From assembly GCA_947501275.1 (NCBI GenBank), contig CANMVD010000001.1:744001-808000 (forward strand): a stretch of DNA of 64,000 bases, read 5' to 3'. The notes beneath the pieces are model-generated. The model saw only the letters and a program-made list of their open reading frames with translations, ran no database searches and was not told where the DNA came from. The position numbers were made by a program, and so were the translations under genes. The stretch's first letter is position 1; every line of letters begins with the position of its first letter. The stretch is from an uncultured Tateyamaria sp. Lineage in GTDB: Bacteria; Pseudomonadota; Alphaproteobacteria; Rhodobacterales; Rhodobacteraceae. Below are positions 38,880 through 48,967 of the stretch, in pieces.

Positions 38880-40481
38880 ATGGTAGCAGCATCGGAACTC
38901 CCGATTCAAACGGTACGCGAGGGCGTTGATGCCACGGATATGGCCGAGACAATCTTTGGTGACGGTGTTCAGGTCGTTTCGGCCTCGTATACAGGCGACA
39001 TCGACAGTGCAGGGATCTACCAGAACGGAGATAGCGTCTCGCCCGGTGTAACGCCCGGTGATACCGGCGTCATTCTATCAACGGGCAACGCAGAAGACTT
39101 CACCAATTCCAACGGCCAAGCCAACCAAGCCTCCAACACCACAACCAATACCTCGGGCCCAAACAATACGCCTGATTTCAATTCGGAGGCCAACGCTCGG
39201 ACTTTTGATGCATCGTATCTGGATGTAGACTTCATCCCCGACAGTAACCTGATGACGATGCAATTCGTCTTTTCGTCCGAAGAATATCCAGAGTTCCAAA
39301 ACTCGATCTATCAGGATTTTGTAGGGGTGTGGGTGAACGGGCAAATCGTCGATATGGATGTCGGAAACGGCGATACCGACCCGGGAAACATCAACACTAC
39401 AAACAACATCAACATGTTCGTCGACAATCAAAACGACGACTACAACACAGAGATGGATGGGTTCACAATCACGCTGACCCTGACAATGGTTGTGCAACCA
39501 AATGTAGTGAATTCTATCCGTATCGGAATTGCGGACGTGGCTGATACCAGCTTTGATTCAAATCTGTTGATTGCGGGAGACTCTGTACAAACCTCACTTG
39601 TTGCTATCTCGGACGATGTGAATGTCTACCCGGATGGCACGACTTCGTTCAACGTTTTGGACAACGATGTTGGGCCAGCCACCAGTATTCTGACAGTGAC
39701 GCACATCAACGGCCAACCAGTCAGTTATGATCCAGTAACTGGCGTTGGAACAACGATAACGCTGCCCACAGGGCAGACCGTGACAATCGGCGCAAACGGC
39801 GAACTTACGGTTGTTGGTGATGGAGACGAAGAAGACTTTAACTTCACCTACACGGTTACGGATGGCAACAACACAGACGTCGGGTTCGTCAACGCAACAT
39901 CGATCCCATGCTTTGTGGCAGGCACACTGATTGAGACACCGGATGGGAACGTTCCCGTTGAAGTGCTGCAAGCTGGCGATTTGGTAATGACCCAAGATGA
40001 AGGCCCGCAACCGCTTCGTTGGATCGGTACACGCACCGTCAAGGCAGAAGAAAACTTTGCCCCGATCCTGATCCGTGCCGGCACGTTTGGACAACACCGC
40101 GATGTTATGGTGTCACCACTGCATCGCATCCTTGTGCGTGACAGTTTGGCCGAACTTTTGTTCGGAGAGACCGAGGTACTTGTCGCCGCAAAAGACTTGC
40201 TGAACGATCATTCGGTAATACGACAGGTCGGCGGCAAAGTGACCTATGTGCATCTCATGTTCGATCGCCATCAGGTCGTCTTTACAGAAGGGTTGGCGAC
40301 CGAGAGTTTCCTACCCGGGCCGCAAACCACCAAGAGCTTTGAACAAGAGATCGTCGCAGAGATCTGCTCAATTTTCCCCGAGTTAGACCCGCATACAGGC
40401 GAAGGTTACAGCCCAGCGGCTCGCCGCACGTTACGCCACTTCGAGGCAGATTTGCTGATCAAGGCGAAGGTTGCTGCGTGA
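38880..40481 (+). CDS. Choice-of-anchor L / Ig-like / Hint-domain protein
   Basis: Choice-of-anchor L-like region (FVFSSEEYPEFQNSIYQDFVGVWVNG) and Hint domain (PCFVAGTLIETPDGNVPVEVLQAGDLVMTQDEGPQPLRWIG ... SPLHRILV). Confidence 0.9.
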   Translation: MVAASELPIQTVREGVDATDMAETIFGDGVQVVSASYTGDIDSAGIYQNGDSVSPGVTPGDTGVILSTGNAEDFTNSNGQANQASNTTTNTSGPNNTPDFNSEANARTFDASYLDVDFIPDSNLMTMQFVFSSEEYPEFQNSIYQDFVGVWVNGQIVDMDVGNGDTDPGNINTTNNINMFVDNQNDDYNTEMDGFTITLTLTMVVQPNVVNSIRIGIADVADTSFDSNLLIAGDSVQTSLVAISDDVNVYPDGTTSFNVLDNDVGPATSILTVTHINGQPVSYDPVTGVGTTITLPTGQTVTIGANGELTVVGDGDEEDFNFTYTVTDGNNTDVGFVNATSIPCFVAGTLIETPDGNVPVEVLQAGDLVMTQDEGPQPLRWIGTRTVKAEENFAPILIRAGTFGQHRDVMVSPLHRILVRDSLAELLFGETEVLVAAKDLLNDHSVIRQVGGKVTYVHLMFDRHQVVFTEGLATESFLPGPQTTKSFEQEIVAEICSIFPELDPHTGEGYSPAARRTLRHFEADLLIKAKVAA

Positions 40482-41554
40482 CCTGGATCGGGATCACGGA
40501 TCACATGGGCGGGCGATTTTCGCCCACTGGGCTTGGACGCGGCAAGCTACTGCGACCAGGAAAAATGCTCGAACGTGGTACCATCATGTTCGAAACGTTT
40601 ATCACCGGTGATTTGCGCCCCCATGATCTGTTGTCATTGACGCACCAATATCCATGGACCCGCGAGATCGCCTTTCGTGCTGTGCCGGGCGGAGGTTTTG
40701 CCCTTGTGCATCGGCATCATGATTCCATTGCGCACGCCGCCGTTTCATGGACGGGTGATGGCCGTGCCCACACGTTGCGCATCAGCTACGCTTGGGATGC
40801 ACGACATGGTTGGGGTCGACTGACACTGGAACAACCTGAACGCACATTGGTGCGCACCAGCACCGTCAAGAATGCCCGCCCCCTCATGTCCGAGGACTTG
40901 CGCGACCTGATGCTGGGCCACGCTGCGCGCAAGCTGTCCAAGGAAGTTTTATTCGCCGCGGTCACGACTGGCGTTATGCCCGTTGGCCCGATGCCATCAC
41001 TGCATCCCGCAACGCCTATTGCGACACCTGGCGGCTACAAGCAGGCAGGCAAGATCAGACGCGGTGATACTGTTTTGACGGATACAGGCCAAGTTGCACC
41101 AGTGCTGCATACCGTTCGACACACTGTTCCTGCACGGGCCAGCTTTGCACCGGTGCGATTGCACGCGCCCTACTTTGGGCTGCAACGCGATATTGTCGTC
41201 GCCCCCGAACAGCGGCTGGTGCTACGTGGATCCGAAGTAGAGTATATTTTCGGTCAAGAAGCCGTTCTTGTGCCAGCCCGTCATCTGGTCAACGGCTTTG
41301 CCGCGTCGTGGCTGGCCCCGCAATCCGTCACGCAATATGTCCAACTCGTCCTACCCCAACACGAGGTGCTGATCGCTGCGGGCACTGCATTGGAAAGTCT
41401 CTATATCGGGCGAATCCGGCGCAAACCTGAGTTGCTGAATGCATCGGTGCTGTCTGGCACGCCCAGTCAATTGCTGCCAGAGCATGGACGACCCGTCCAT
41501 CAGGTCTTGCGGTCGTTTGAGGCGATTACGCTGATCGAACAGCGGGCTGCTTAG
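40478..41554 (+). CDS. Degenerate Hint-domain protein
   Basis: Hint-like region (TPIATPGGYKQAGKIRRGDTVLTDTGQVAPVLHTVRHTVPARASFAPVRLHA) without the N-terminal Cys; GTGA overlap with the upstream gene. Confidence 0.82.
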   Translation: MTWIGITDHMGGRFSPTGLGRGKLLRPGKMLERGTIMFETFITGDLRPHDLLSLTHQYPWTREIAFRAVPGGGFALVHRHHDSIAHAAVSWTGDGRAHTLRISYAWDARHGWGRLTLEQPERTLVRTSTVKNARPLMSEDLRDLMLGHAARKLSKEVLFAAVTTGVMPVGPMPSLHPATPIATPGGYKQAGKIRRGDTVLTDTGQVAPVLHTVRHTVPARASFAPVRLHAPYFGLQRDIVVAPEQRLVLRGSEVEYIFGQEAVLVPARHLVNGFAASWLAPQSVTQYVQLVLPQHEVLIAAGTALESLYIGRIRRKPELLNASVLSGTPSQLLPEHGRPVHQVLRSFEAITLIEQRAA

Positions 41555-41895
41555 TTTTCGGTCTCGTCCCCGAAAAACGGCGTGACCTGCGCCACGATAA
41601 CGGCGTTTTCATCTAGTGCACGCTGCATCAAATCCCGTTCATCATCGCTGATTTCATGGCCTTCAGCCTCGCGTTCAGCCAAGGTTCCATAACCTGTGAC
41701 GTCCAATGGTGCTGTGTCCGCCTGCTTGAGCAACGCAACCGTTTCGCGCACGGCTTCAGCCTCATCCACACCGCTGGCAAAACACATCAACGCAGCACTT
41801 GTTGCGCCTTCGGGCAGACCATCGCCGGTCTTACGACCTATTTGCACGACAAGCGTGTACACCTGCTGGCGCGACGGTTTCTTTTCCTTGCTCAT
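41551..41895 (-). CDS. Conserved hypothetical protein
   Basis: 114 aa ORF with good start; convergent 4-nt overlap with the Hint gene. Confidence 0.65.
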   Translation of the reverse strand: MSKEKKPSRQQVYTLVVQIGRKTGDGLPEGATSAALMCFASGVDEAEAVRETVALLKQADTAPLDVTGYGTLAEREAEGHEISDDERDLMQRALDENAVIVAQVTPFFGDETEN

Positions 41896-41991
41896 GTTCT
41901 GGCCGTAGCCTGCCTTTCCGGGCTTGGCAAGCGATCAGGTGGCAGGCATCCTTTGATCAAATCGAAACGCGAATAGCTGGGAACTTTCAGG

Positions 41992-42384
41992 ATGAAACAC
42001 ATCAAGGACATGATCGAGGCCGCAAACAAAGTTGTAGATCACGCCCCAGCGGCTGACATGCTGGATCTGTACGGTCAGGACGATGTCACCTTTGTGGATA
42101 TCCGCGACCCCCGGGAGCTTGCCCGTGATGGAACTATCCCAGGGGCATTCCATTGCACACGCGGCATGCTGGAATTTTGGATCGACCCGGACAGCCCCTA
42201 CGCAAAACCCCAGTTTCAAACAGGCAATCGGATCGTGTTTTTTTGCGCGTCGGGATGGCGATCTGCCTTGGCAGCGCAAGTCGCCCAGGAGATGGGTGTC
42301 GCAAACGTCACCCATATCGAAGATGGTTTCGGCGGTTGGAAAAAGGCTGGTGGCCCGGTCGAGGCCAAACCAGCAAAATCCTGA
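41992..42384 (+). CDS. Rhodanese-like domain protein
   Basis: FVDIRDPRELARDGTIPGAFHCTRGMLEF, IVFFCASGWRSALAAQVAQEMG. Confidence 0.92.
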   Translation: MKHIKDMIEAANKVVDHAPAADMLDLYGQDDVTFVDIRDPRELARDGTIPGAFHCTRGMLEFWIDPDSPYAKPQFQTGNRIVFFCASGWRSALAAQVAQEMGVANVTHIEDGFGGWKKAGGPVEAKPAKS

Positions 42385-43212
42385 TCAGTCGCGCAATAGC
42401 TCATTGATTGACGTTTTGGAGCGTGTCCGTGCATCGACCTTTTTCACTATAACGGCGCAATAAAGATTCACTCCATTCTTCGATGGCATCGAGCCGGCAA
42501 CAACAACTGATCCCGCAGGCACTTCGCCATAGGTGAACTCGCCGGTTTCCCGATCTACGATCTTGGTCGACTGGCCAATAAAGACGCCCATGCCCAGCAC
42601 AGACCCTTCGCGCACGATACAACCCTCGACCACTTCGGAACGCGCGCCGATAAAGCAGTTGTCTTCGATGATGGTTGGGCCTGCCTGCATAGGTTCAAGC
42701 ACACCACCGATACCGACACCGCCGGACAGGTGCACGTTTTTACCGATCTGCGCACAGGAACCAACGGTGGCCCATGTATCAACCATGGTCCCTTCGTCCA
42801 CGTAAGCGCCCAGATTCACAAAAGACGGCATCAGCACCACGCCCGGCGCAATGAATGCAGACTTGCGTACAACGCAGTTTGGCACAGCGCGGAAACCAGC
42901 CGTTTTCCACTGGTTGTCACCCCAGCCTTTAAATTTGGAATCAACCTTGTCCCACCAGCCGCCGCCTTGGGGGCCACCGTCTTGTTGTTCCATGTCTTTG
43001 ATACGGAACCCAAGGAGGACGGCCTTTTTCGCCCACTGGTTCACATGCCAATCACCACTTTCCTGACGTTCCGCGACACGCAAACTGCCGGAATCCAGTG
43101 CGTTCAACGTATCCTCGATCGCCTCTCGCGTTTCTCCTCCGGTGGCTGGCGTAATGGTATCACGCGCCTCCCAAGCGGCTTCGATGGCGGTTTCAAGTTG
43201 CGCATTGGACAT
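42385..43212 (-). CDS. dapD: 2,3,4,5-tetrahydropyridine-2,6-dicarboxylate N-succinyltransferase
   Basis: Left-handed beta-helix hexapeptides, [55 protein letters not shown]. Confidence 0.96.
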   Translation of the reverse strand: MSNAQLETAIEAAWEARDTITPATGGETREAIEDTLNALDSGSLRVAERQESGDWHVNQWAKKAVLLGFRIKDMEQQDGGPQGGGWWDKVDSKFKGWGDNQWKTAGFRAVPNCVVRKSAFIAPGVVLMPSFVNLGAYVDEGTMVDTWATVGSCAQIGKNVHLSGGVGIGGVLEPMQAGPTIIEDNCFIGARSEVVEGCIVREGSVLGMGVFIGQSTKIVDRETGEFTYGEVPAGSVVVAGSMPSKNGVNLYCAVIVKKVDARTRSKTSINELLRD

Positions 43213-43335
43213 AGACAGACTCCCCACATTGATCGCGGCGCTTAGACAACAAACCGGATGCAGGTGCAATCATGTCTGGGCAAGAGGGCAAGGCCACGCT
43301 ACCCCTTGGCAAGCCGTTTAAAGGAGACATTGCGC

Positions 43336-44178
43336 ATGAAAGACGACCGCCACAGCCCGTTTCGGGATGCCTACACAGACCGCAAGGCTGCCGAGGGCGT
43401 ACCGGATACGCCGCAAACGCGCTCGCCGTCCTATCCGCTGGCCTTTGCCGACGACGAATTCATGTGCCGTGACGAATTGCGTCCAGTCCGCTTGCAGCTC
43501 GAACTGCTCAAACCCGAGATGATGATGAACGAAGCCGGGATCCGCTCAACCATTGTTCTATTTGGCGGCGCGCGCATCCCCGCCCCTGCTGACAAAGATA
43601 CTGCACGGACAAAAACCTTGGCCCAACTGTCGCATTTCTATGATGAGGCTCGAGAGTTTTCTCGGCTGATGACCGAGAAGTCCAAGGCCAGCGGAGGGAC
43701 AGAAAACGTGGTTGTCACTGGTGGTGGCCCGGGTGTGATGGAGGCCGGGAATCGTGGCGCTGTTGACGCTGATGGCGCCTCAATCGGGTTGAACATCGTG
43801 CTGCCGTTTGAACAAGCACCCAACGCCTACGTGTCGCCACATCTGTCGTTTAACTTTCACTATTTCGCCATCCGCAAAATGCACTTTTTGATGCGGGCAC
43901 GGGCAATTTGCGTGTTTCCCGGTGGATTCGGCACTTTGGACGAATTGTTCGAGGCTTTGACACTGATTCAGACTGGCCGGATGGAACGTGTGCCGTTCCT
44001 GCTGTTTGGGCGTGCTTTCTGGGAAAGCATAATCAATTGGGGTGCCTTGTCCGATGCAGGCACGATTTCAGCAGATGATCTGGATCTTTTCCGATTTGTT
44101 GAAAGCGCGCAAGAAGCCATAGATGTCATCGACAACTGGGGCCCAGTCACCAAGCGCGGCGAAGTACCGGGACGTTGA
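43336..44178 (+). CDS. LOG family protein (TIGR00730-type)
   Basis: VVTGGGPGVMEAGNRGA and FPGGFGTLDELFEALTLIQTG. Confidence 0.92.
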   Translation: MKDDRHSPFRDAYTDRKAAEGVPDTPQTRSPSYPLAFADDEFMCRDELRPVRLQLELLKPEMMMNEAGIRSTIVLFGGARIPAPADKDTARTKTLAQLSHFYDEAREFSRLMTEKSKASGGTENVVVTGGGPGVMEAGNRGAVDADGASIGLNIVLPFEQAPNAYVSPHLSFNFHYFAIRKMHFLMRARAICVFPGGFGTLDELFEALTLIQTGRMERVPFLLFGRAFWESIINWGALSDAGTISADDLDLFRFVESAQEAIDVIDNWGPVTKRGEVPGR

Positions 44179-44263
44179 GTGCCCACAGGATGCCAATCAT
44201 TTTGTGCGCAAAGTCACATGACGAAGAGCATCAAACATCAGGGCTGTGGTATACGCATGGCCC

Positions 44264-44340
44264 CAATACCTCTCTAATTCGAGGTATTGCGCGGCAGTCA
44301 CAAGAACGCGCCGACCATCCCAGCGGGCCAAAGAGCCCGC
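44264..44340. other. Intergenic element with two perfect hairpins
   Basis: CAATACCTC-TCTAATTC-GAGGTATTG (44264-44289) and GCGGGC-CAAAGA-GCCCGC (44323-44340). Confidence 0.5.
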
Positions 44341-44369
44341 GGAGTGCGTTGATTGATCACGTTCGCGGA

Positions 44370-44576
44370 TCAGAGATGCGCAGGCAATGAGCAGATCTCG
44401 ACACGATGCGGCAACGTCTCCAGAATATCACCCGTCTCGGTTTCACGAATGCCATAACCCATTCCGGCCAGGCGGTGCTTCCACTCACGACGCGACAGTG
44501 ACTTGCCCCGCTCACGCGAAACGATGTCCAGAACTTGTGCCGCAACAAAGCGGTCTTGATTTACGATGATCGACAT
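44370..44576 (-). CDS. Small conserved hypothetical protein (68 aa)
   Basis: MSIIVNQDRFVAAQVLDIVSRERGKSLSRREWKHRLAGMGYGIRETETGDILETLPHRVEICSLPAHL; internal Met chosen. Confidence 0.65.
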   Translation of the reverse strand: MSIIVNQDRFVAAQVLDIVSRERGKSLSRREWKHRLAGMGYGIRETETGDILETLPHRVEICSLPAHL

Positions 44577-44766
44577 TTTGCTGTCGCTCCATTTCCATTT
44601 TCCCTGACAGTGACCGTGCAGGGGCACCAAGGCGGGATTGGTGCGCAAACTGGAAAAGATTGTGACCATTTCGAGAACAGTCAGGCTGATTTCAGCCAAT
44701 GGCCATCTGTGCCAACGCTATCTTGACAGCAAAAAGGTGAATGACGGCCCCACCAAAGCCGACGAC

Positions 44767-45948
44767 CTAGGGCAACCCAGCTTCGGCGGCGATTTCTTTG
44801 CGTGATTTACGCGCGCGTTCGGTTGCAGACTTCAACTGACCGCAGGCGGCTAGAATATCTTCGCCACGCGGCGTGCGAATGGGCGACGCGTAACCCGCCT
44901 GATAGATAATGTTGGCAAATGCACGGATGCGGTTGTTGGACGACCTTTTGTAAGGCGCTCCCGGCCATTCATTGAATGGGATAAGGTTCACCTTGGCGGG
45001 GATGCCATCCAACAACTCTACCAGACGGTGGGCATCTGCATCCGTGTCATTCACACCATCGAGCATTACATACTCAAATGTAATGCGCTCGGAATTGCGA
45101 CCTTTCGGATAGGCTTTGAGGGCGGCCAAAAGCGCCTCGATATTCCATCGCTTATTGATGGGGACCAACCTGTCGCGCACTTCATCCCGGGTCGCATGAA
45201 ATGACACAGCCAGCTGGCAGCCGATCTCATTTGCTGTCCGCTCAATCTCAGGCACCACACCAGAAGTCGACAACGTTATGCGACGACGGCTCAGTTGAAT
45301 GCCCTCTTCGTCCATACAGATCTTCATCGCATCGCGCACGTTCTCGAAATTGTACAATGGCTCGCCCATGCCCATCAGGACGATGTTGGACAGCAGCCGA
45401 GTCTCATCCTTGGGCGCACCGGGAATTGGCCATTCATCCAGATCATCTCGGGCGACCATCACCTGCCCTACAATCTCTCCTGCTGTCAGGTTACGGACGA
45501 GTTTTTGCGTGCCCGTGTGGCAAAATGAACATGTCAACGTACAGCCCACTTGGCTGGACACACACAACGTTCCGCGATCTTCTTCAGGGATGTAGACAAC
45601 CTCGACTTCATGACCGCCAGCAATGCGCACCAGATATTTGCGGGTACCGTCTGTGCTGACCTGCTTGGACACAACTTCCGGAACTTCGATCACAAAGGAT
45701 TCGGCCAACTCTGCACGATAGGTTTTGGACAAGTTCGTCATTACGTCAAAATCACGAACACCCCATTGATAAATCCACTGCCAGATCTGCCCCACACGCA
45801 TCTTCGCCTGTTTCTCAGGCGTGCCATGCGCGACAAGAACTTCGTGCAGTTGGGTACGAGTCAAACCAACAAGGTTTGTCGGACCGTCCGGCAACTTGCG
45901 GGGGATCGTCAAAACATCCTGCGTGATAGGCGCATCAGCCATCGTCAT
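44767..45948 (-). CDS. rlmN: 23S rRNA (adenine-C2)-methyltransferase
   Basis: Radical SAM motif [37 protein letters not shown]. Confidence 0.96.
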   Translation of the reverse strand: MTMADAPITQDVLTIPRKLPDGPTNLVGLTRTQLHEVLVAHGTPEKQAKMRVGQIWQWIYQWGVRDFDVMTNLSKTYRAELAESFVIEVPEVVSKQVSTDGTRKYLVRIAGGHEVEVVYIPEEDRGTLCVSSQVGCTLTCSFCHTGTQKLVRNLTAGEIVGQVMVARDDLDEWPIPGAPKDETRLLSNIVLMGMGEPLYNFENVRDAMKICMDEEGIQLSRRRITLSTSGVVPEIERTANEIGCQLAVSFHATRDEVRDRLVPINKRWNIEALLAALKAYPKGRNSERITFEYVMLDGVNDTDADAHRLVELLDGIPAKVNLIPFNEWPGAPYKRSSNNRIRAFANIIYQAGYASPIRTPRGEDILAACGQLKSATERARKSRKEIAAEAGLP

Positions 45949-45980
45949 ATCCAATCCTATTGGGGTGATGTGCCCCATAT

Positions 45981-46014
45981 AGGAAAAAGGCGGGCGATCA
46001 AAAGAGATTCGCCC
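45981..46014 (-). terminator. Intrinsic-terminator-like hairpin downstream of the carboxymuconolactone decarboxylase-like gene
   Basis: Minus strand GGGCGA-ATCTCTTTTGA-TCGCCC followed by GCCTTTTTCC. Confidence 0.6.
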
Positions 46015-46030
46015 ACTCTTCTCTGTTCTA

Positions 46031-46070
46031 AAAAATCCTGGGGGGCCGCAGGCGGGGGCAAAGCCCCCTC
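46031..46070 (+). repeat. Dispersed intergenic repeat, copy B (partial)
   Basis: aaaaatcctggggggccgcaggcgggggcaaagccccctc. Confidence 0.6.
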
Positions 46071-46080
46071 CGATAGCGCG

Positions 46081-46653
46081 TTATGCGGGCACAGCTGTTT
46101 TGGGTTCCCACGCAAAAGCGGCAAAAGCGTCATCAGTCGGTGTCTCGAAGATCGCATTGGTAAAGTTCGACATGACCTTCTGCGCATAGATCAGGATTGT
46201 ATCCAAAATCGCACGCTCTCCGTATCCGGCGGCCTCAAAATCAGCGATTGCATCCGAACCGGGGCGACCATGGCTTTCACGCAAAGCAAGCGTAAAGGTG
46301 CGCAAAGCTTCCAGCTTTGGAGGAAGCGGCGTTTCATCGCGCAGCGCATTCACGATCTCCGCATCAATTTTCTCACTCTTGGCGATGCCTGTATGTGCAG
46401 GGACGCAATAGTGGCACGCATTCGCAACGTTCACGGTCATCCAGACAACAGTGCGTTCTTCGGGCGTGAAGGCCGTACCGGAAATCGCGAGACGGTGGAG
46501 ACGTTGGTATCCCTCCAGCAGGCCCGGGCTTTCTGCCATGACACCATGAAGGCTGGGCAGGCGTCCGAATGCTTTCATGGAGTTTTCCAGCAGGGGTTTG
46601 GATGCCTCTGGTGCGCTTTCCAAATCATGAACGGTTGTCGTGACCATCACCAA
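46081..46653 (-). CDS. Carboxymuconolactone decarboxylase/AhpD-like family protein
   Basis: TVVWMTVNVANACHYCVPAHTGIAKSEKIDAEIVNALRDETPL. Confidence 0.9.
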   Translation of the reverse strand: MVMVTTTVHDLESAPEASKPLLENSMKAFGRLPSLHGVMAESPGLLEGYQRLHRLAISGTAFTPEERTVVWMTVNVANACHYCVPAHTGIAKSEKIDAEIVNALRDETPLPPKLEALRTFTLALRESHGRPGSDAIADFEAAGYGERAILDTILIYAQKVMSNFTNAIFETPTDDAFAAFAWEPKTAVPA

Positions 46654-46788
46654 TTTCCTTTGTCTGAGTGTGATGCACAGAACTTAGTTGGGAACTCTTT
46701 GGTTCCAATCTACCCAAATCGACAAAAGGGCCGTGCATCGCTGCACAGCCCCTCACCCGTTTGTGACTTTTTAGCTTCTGACGTTAGC

Positions 46789-47322
46789 TTACCCGCCGCA
46801 ACGCCCTTCGGCATCCTCAACAGCAGCAGTAAAGCCCAATAGCGAGAACGTATCTTTCGTCGTCGTTCCACGGCTGGAAATACCTGTAACAACGGCTGAG
46901 GCGCCACGTTTCATTGCCGTGACGATCTTGGCGTCATCCGATGCAGACGCAGGCCATGCCCACTCACCATCGGTAAACAATTCAAATTCTGTCCCGCCAA
47001 TGTCGATGTTCACCGGCGAACCCGAGCGGAAAGGATATCCACCGGTGAATGCAACTTGCCCTCTCGCTTCCGCACTCGGGCGATAAAACACCATCAACAG
47101 AACCTGACCCCGGTTCACCGCAACGACATTCCCACCGCGGGTCGCAACCTCTTCCTTCGGCGTGGCCACGCCCCAACACTCGGTCGGGTTGTCCTCAACA
47201 AAAACGCTCCAGTCCGTTTTGGCCGCCACACGGTTCGTGCTTGTCGCGTCCTGAGCAAATGCATAGCCCGCACTCAGCGACAATGCGCCAAGGCCCAGCA
47301 CCATTTTCGTCATAAATCCCAT
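46789..47322 (-). CDS. Invasion-associated locus B (IalB)-like protein
   Basis: Signal peptide then TDWSVFVEDNPTECWGVATPKE...YPFRSGSPVNIDIGGTEFELFTDGEWAWPAS. Confidence 0.85.
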   Translation of the reverse strand: MGFMTKMVLGLGALSLSAGYAFAQDATSTNRVAAKTDWSVFVEDNPTECWGVATPKEEVATRGGNVVAVNRGQVLLMVFYRPSAEARGQVAFTGGYPFRSGSPVNIDIGGTEFELFTDGEWAWPASASDDAKIVTAMKRGASAVVTGISSRGTTTKDTFSLLGFTAAVEDAEGRCGG

Positions 47323-47495
47323 AGTTACAGCCTCCAAGCTGTCCAAACCTCAACGCCAACACTGCTCCCCTGACACGTCATTTTTTGCGCAGTCACTTGC
47401 AAGGGCAGAGTTTCTTCTCGACAAGTGGCACATTAGCGCGAAACGCGCGACGCAGGAAAGATGAATTGGCAGATTTTCGCCAAGAAGTGAGGAAA

Positions 47496-48491
47496 ATGAT
47501 GCCCCACACAGCCGGAACTGGCGCTCAATTGGTCGAACTATGGCGCGGACCGTTCCTTGAGAGTGTGCATTTGGGCCACGCAGTGGTCTGTGACGACACA
47601 GGGCAAATTGTGCAAAGTTGGGGGGATCCGAACGCAATTGTGTTGCCAAGGTCGTCCTCCAAGATGATCCAAGGCTTGCCACTGATCGAAAGCGGAGCAG
47701 CAGCGGCCCACAACTTGACGCCCCAACATCTGGCGCTGGCCTGCGCATCACACAATGCGGCGCGCATCCATATTGATCCCGTCAGGGATTGGCTCAATGC
47801 GATCGGTCGGTCAGATGACGATTTCCGCTGCGGACCCCAAATGCCTCGCGACAAAGAGGTACATGATGAGGTCATCAAAAACGATGAACCCGTTTGCCAG
47901 ATTCACAACAACTGCTCGGGCAAACACGCAGGATTTCTGACTCTCGCCAAACATCTTGGCGCAGGACCGGAATACGTGGACCCTGACCATCCGGTGCAAA
48001 TCGCTTGTCTTGAGGCGTTTGAGCGGATGACCGAAGAAACCTCACCTGGCTACGGAATAGATGGCTGTTCCGCTCCCAACTTTGCCTGCACCCTACACGG
48101 CATGGCGCGCGCTATGGCCGGATTTGCCAGAGCTGCGGCAGACAGCCCAGCCGGCCAATTGACACGTGCAATGGCAGAACATCCCGAACTGGTCGCTGGC
48201 GAAGGCCGGGCTTGTACCCGACTGATGCGCGCTATGAACCACAAAGTCGCGATCAAAACCGGAGCCGAAGCGTTCTTTGTGGCCATCCTCCCTGACCAAA
48301 AACTAGGGGTAGCACTCAAGATCTCGGACGGCGGGACCCGTGCTGCCGAATGCGCAATCGCGCAGATTCTGGTCAACCTGGGAGCGTTGAACGCAGATCA
48401 CCCCGAAGCACTGGCCTACACCAACGCCCCAATTTCGAATTGGCGCGGCATCGAAACAGGGCACATGCGGGCGGCGCCCAAACTGCTCTGA
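47496..48491 (+). CDS. L-asparaginase II-type (rhizobial AnsA-like) asparaginase
   Basis: LVELWRGPFLESVHLGHAVVCD, PRSSSKMIQGLPLIESGAA, IHNNCSGKHAGFLTLAKHLG. Confidence 0.88.
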   Translation: MMPHTAGTGAQLVELWRGPFLESVHLGHAVVCDDTGQIVQSWGDPNAIVLPRSSSKMIQGLPLIESGAAAAHNLTPQHLALACASHNAARIHIDPVRDWLNAIGRSDDDFRCGPQMPRDKEVHDEVIKNDEPVCQIHNNCSGKHAGFLTLAKHLGAGPEYVDPDHPVQIACLEAFERMTEETSPGYGIDGCSAPNFACTLHGMARAMAGFARAAADSPAGQLTRAMAEHPELVAGEGRACTRLMRAMNHKVAIKTGAEAFFVAILPDQKLGVALKISDGGTRAAECAIAQILVNLGALNADHPEALAYTNAPISNWRGIETGHMRAAPKLL

Positions 48492-48518
48492 GAACTACAG
48501 ACAAGAGCTGGATCGCCC

Positions 48519-48833
48519 CTACATCTCGGCGATCGGGGCGACCTCAACCGACCCGGATCCATCCGTAACCATAGGGCACCCGGCTGCCATGACACAGGCA
48601 GCGTCAGCGGTCTCCGCTCGGACGATGGTATAGCCAGAGATTGGATTTGGGCCGCCATTGGCGGTAACACCAGATGCTGTAACCGTCATGGATCGTCCGA
48701 CCGGGTTGCCGCCGTTTACAACCGCGTCACCCATGTCTTCAAACCATTTGCCCCACGCAATCATGGCCTTTTCGCCCTCTTCCTGCGTCTCTGGAATCGT
48801 GCCTCCGTGATAGGCAAAAATAAAGTCCGGCAT
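48519..48833 (-). CDS. YCII-related (DGPF-type) protein
   Basis: 104 aa with MPDFIFAYHGG...WGKWFEDMGDAVVNGGNPVGRSMTV...GYTIVRAETADAACVMAAGCPM. Confidence 0.82.
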   Translation of the reverse strand: MPDFIFAYHGGTIPETQEEGEKAMIAWGKWFEDMGDAVVNGGNPVGRSMTVTASGVTANGGPNPISGYTIVRAETADAACVMAAGCPMVTDGSGSVEVAPIAEM

Positions 48834-48884
48834 GTCACCCTCCCTGGTTCAGACAGGGACAGCCTAGCATAAATCGATCCAGAT

Positions 48885-48931
48885 TTCTTCTGACCCAAAA
48901 TACCACGGGGGTCTTGGGGGCTGGCCCCCAG
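48885..48931 (+). repeat. Dispersed intergenic repeat, copy C
   Basis: ttcttctgacccaaaataccacgggggtcttgggggctggcccccag. Confidence 0.7.
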
Positions 48932-48967
48932 AAAAACACCTCAATGCAATTCACTCAGGTCAACAGA

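Noticed and set aside
38880-40481. RTX/type I secretion substrate call for the first Hint protein
   Set aside because: Asp/Asn-rich stretches are present but no GGxGxDxUx nonapeptide repeats were seen
40505-40530. GGGCGA..TCGCCC hairpin similar to those at 28297 and 45992
   Set aside because: Lies within the coding sequence of the second Hint gene, so a separate repeat element cannot be supported from sequence alone
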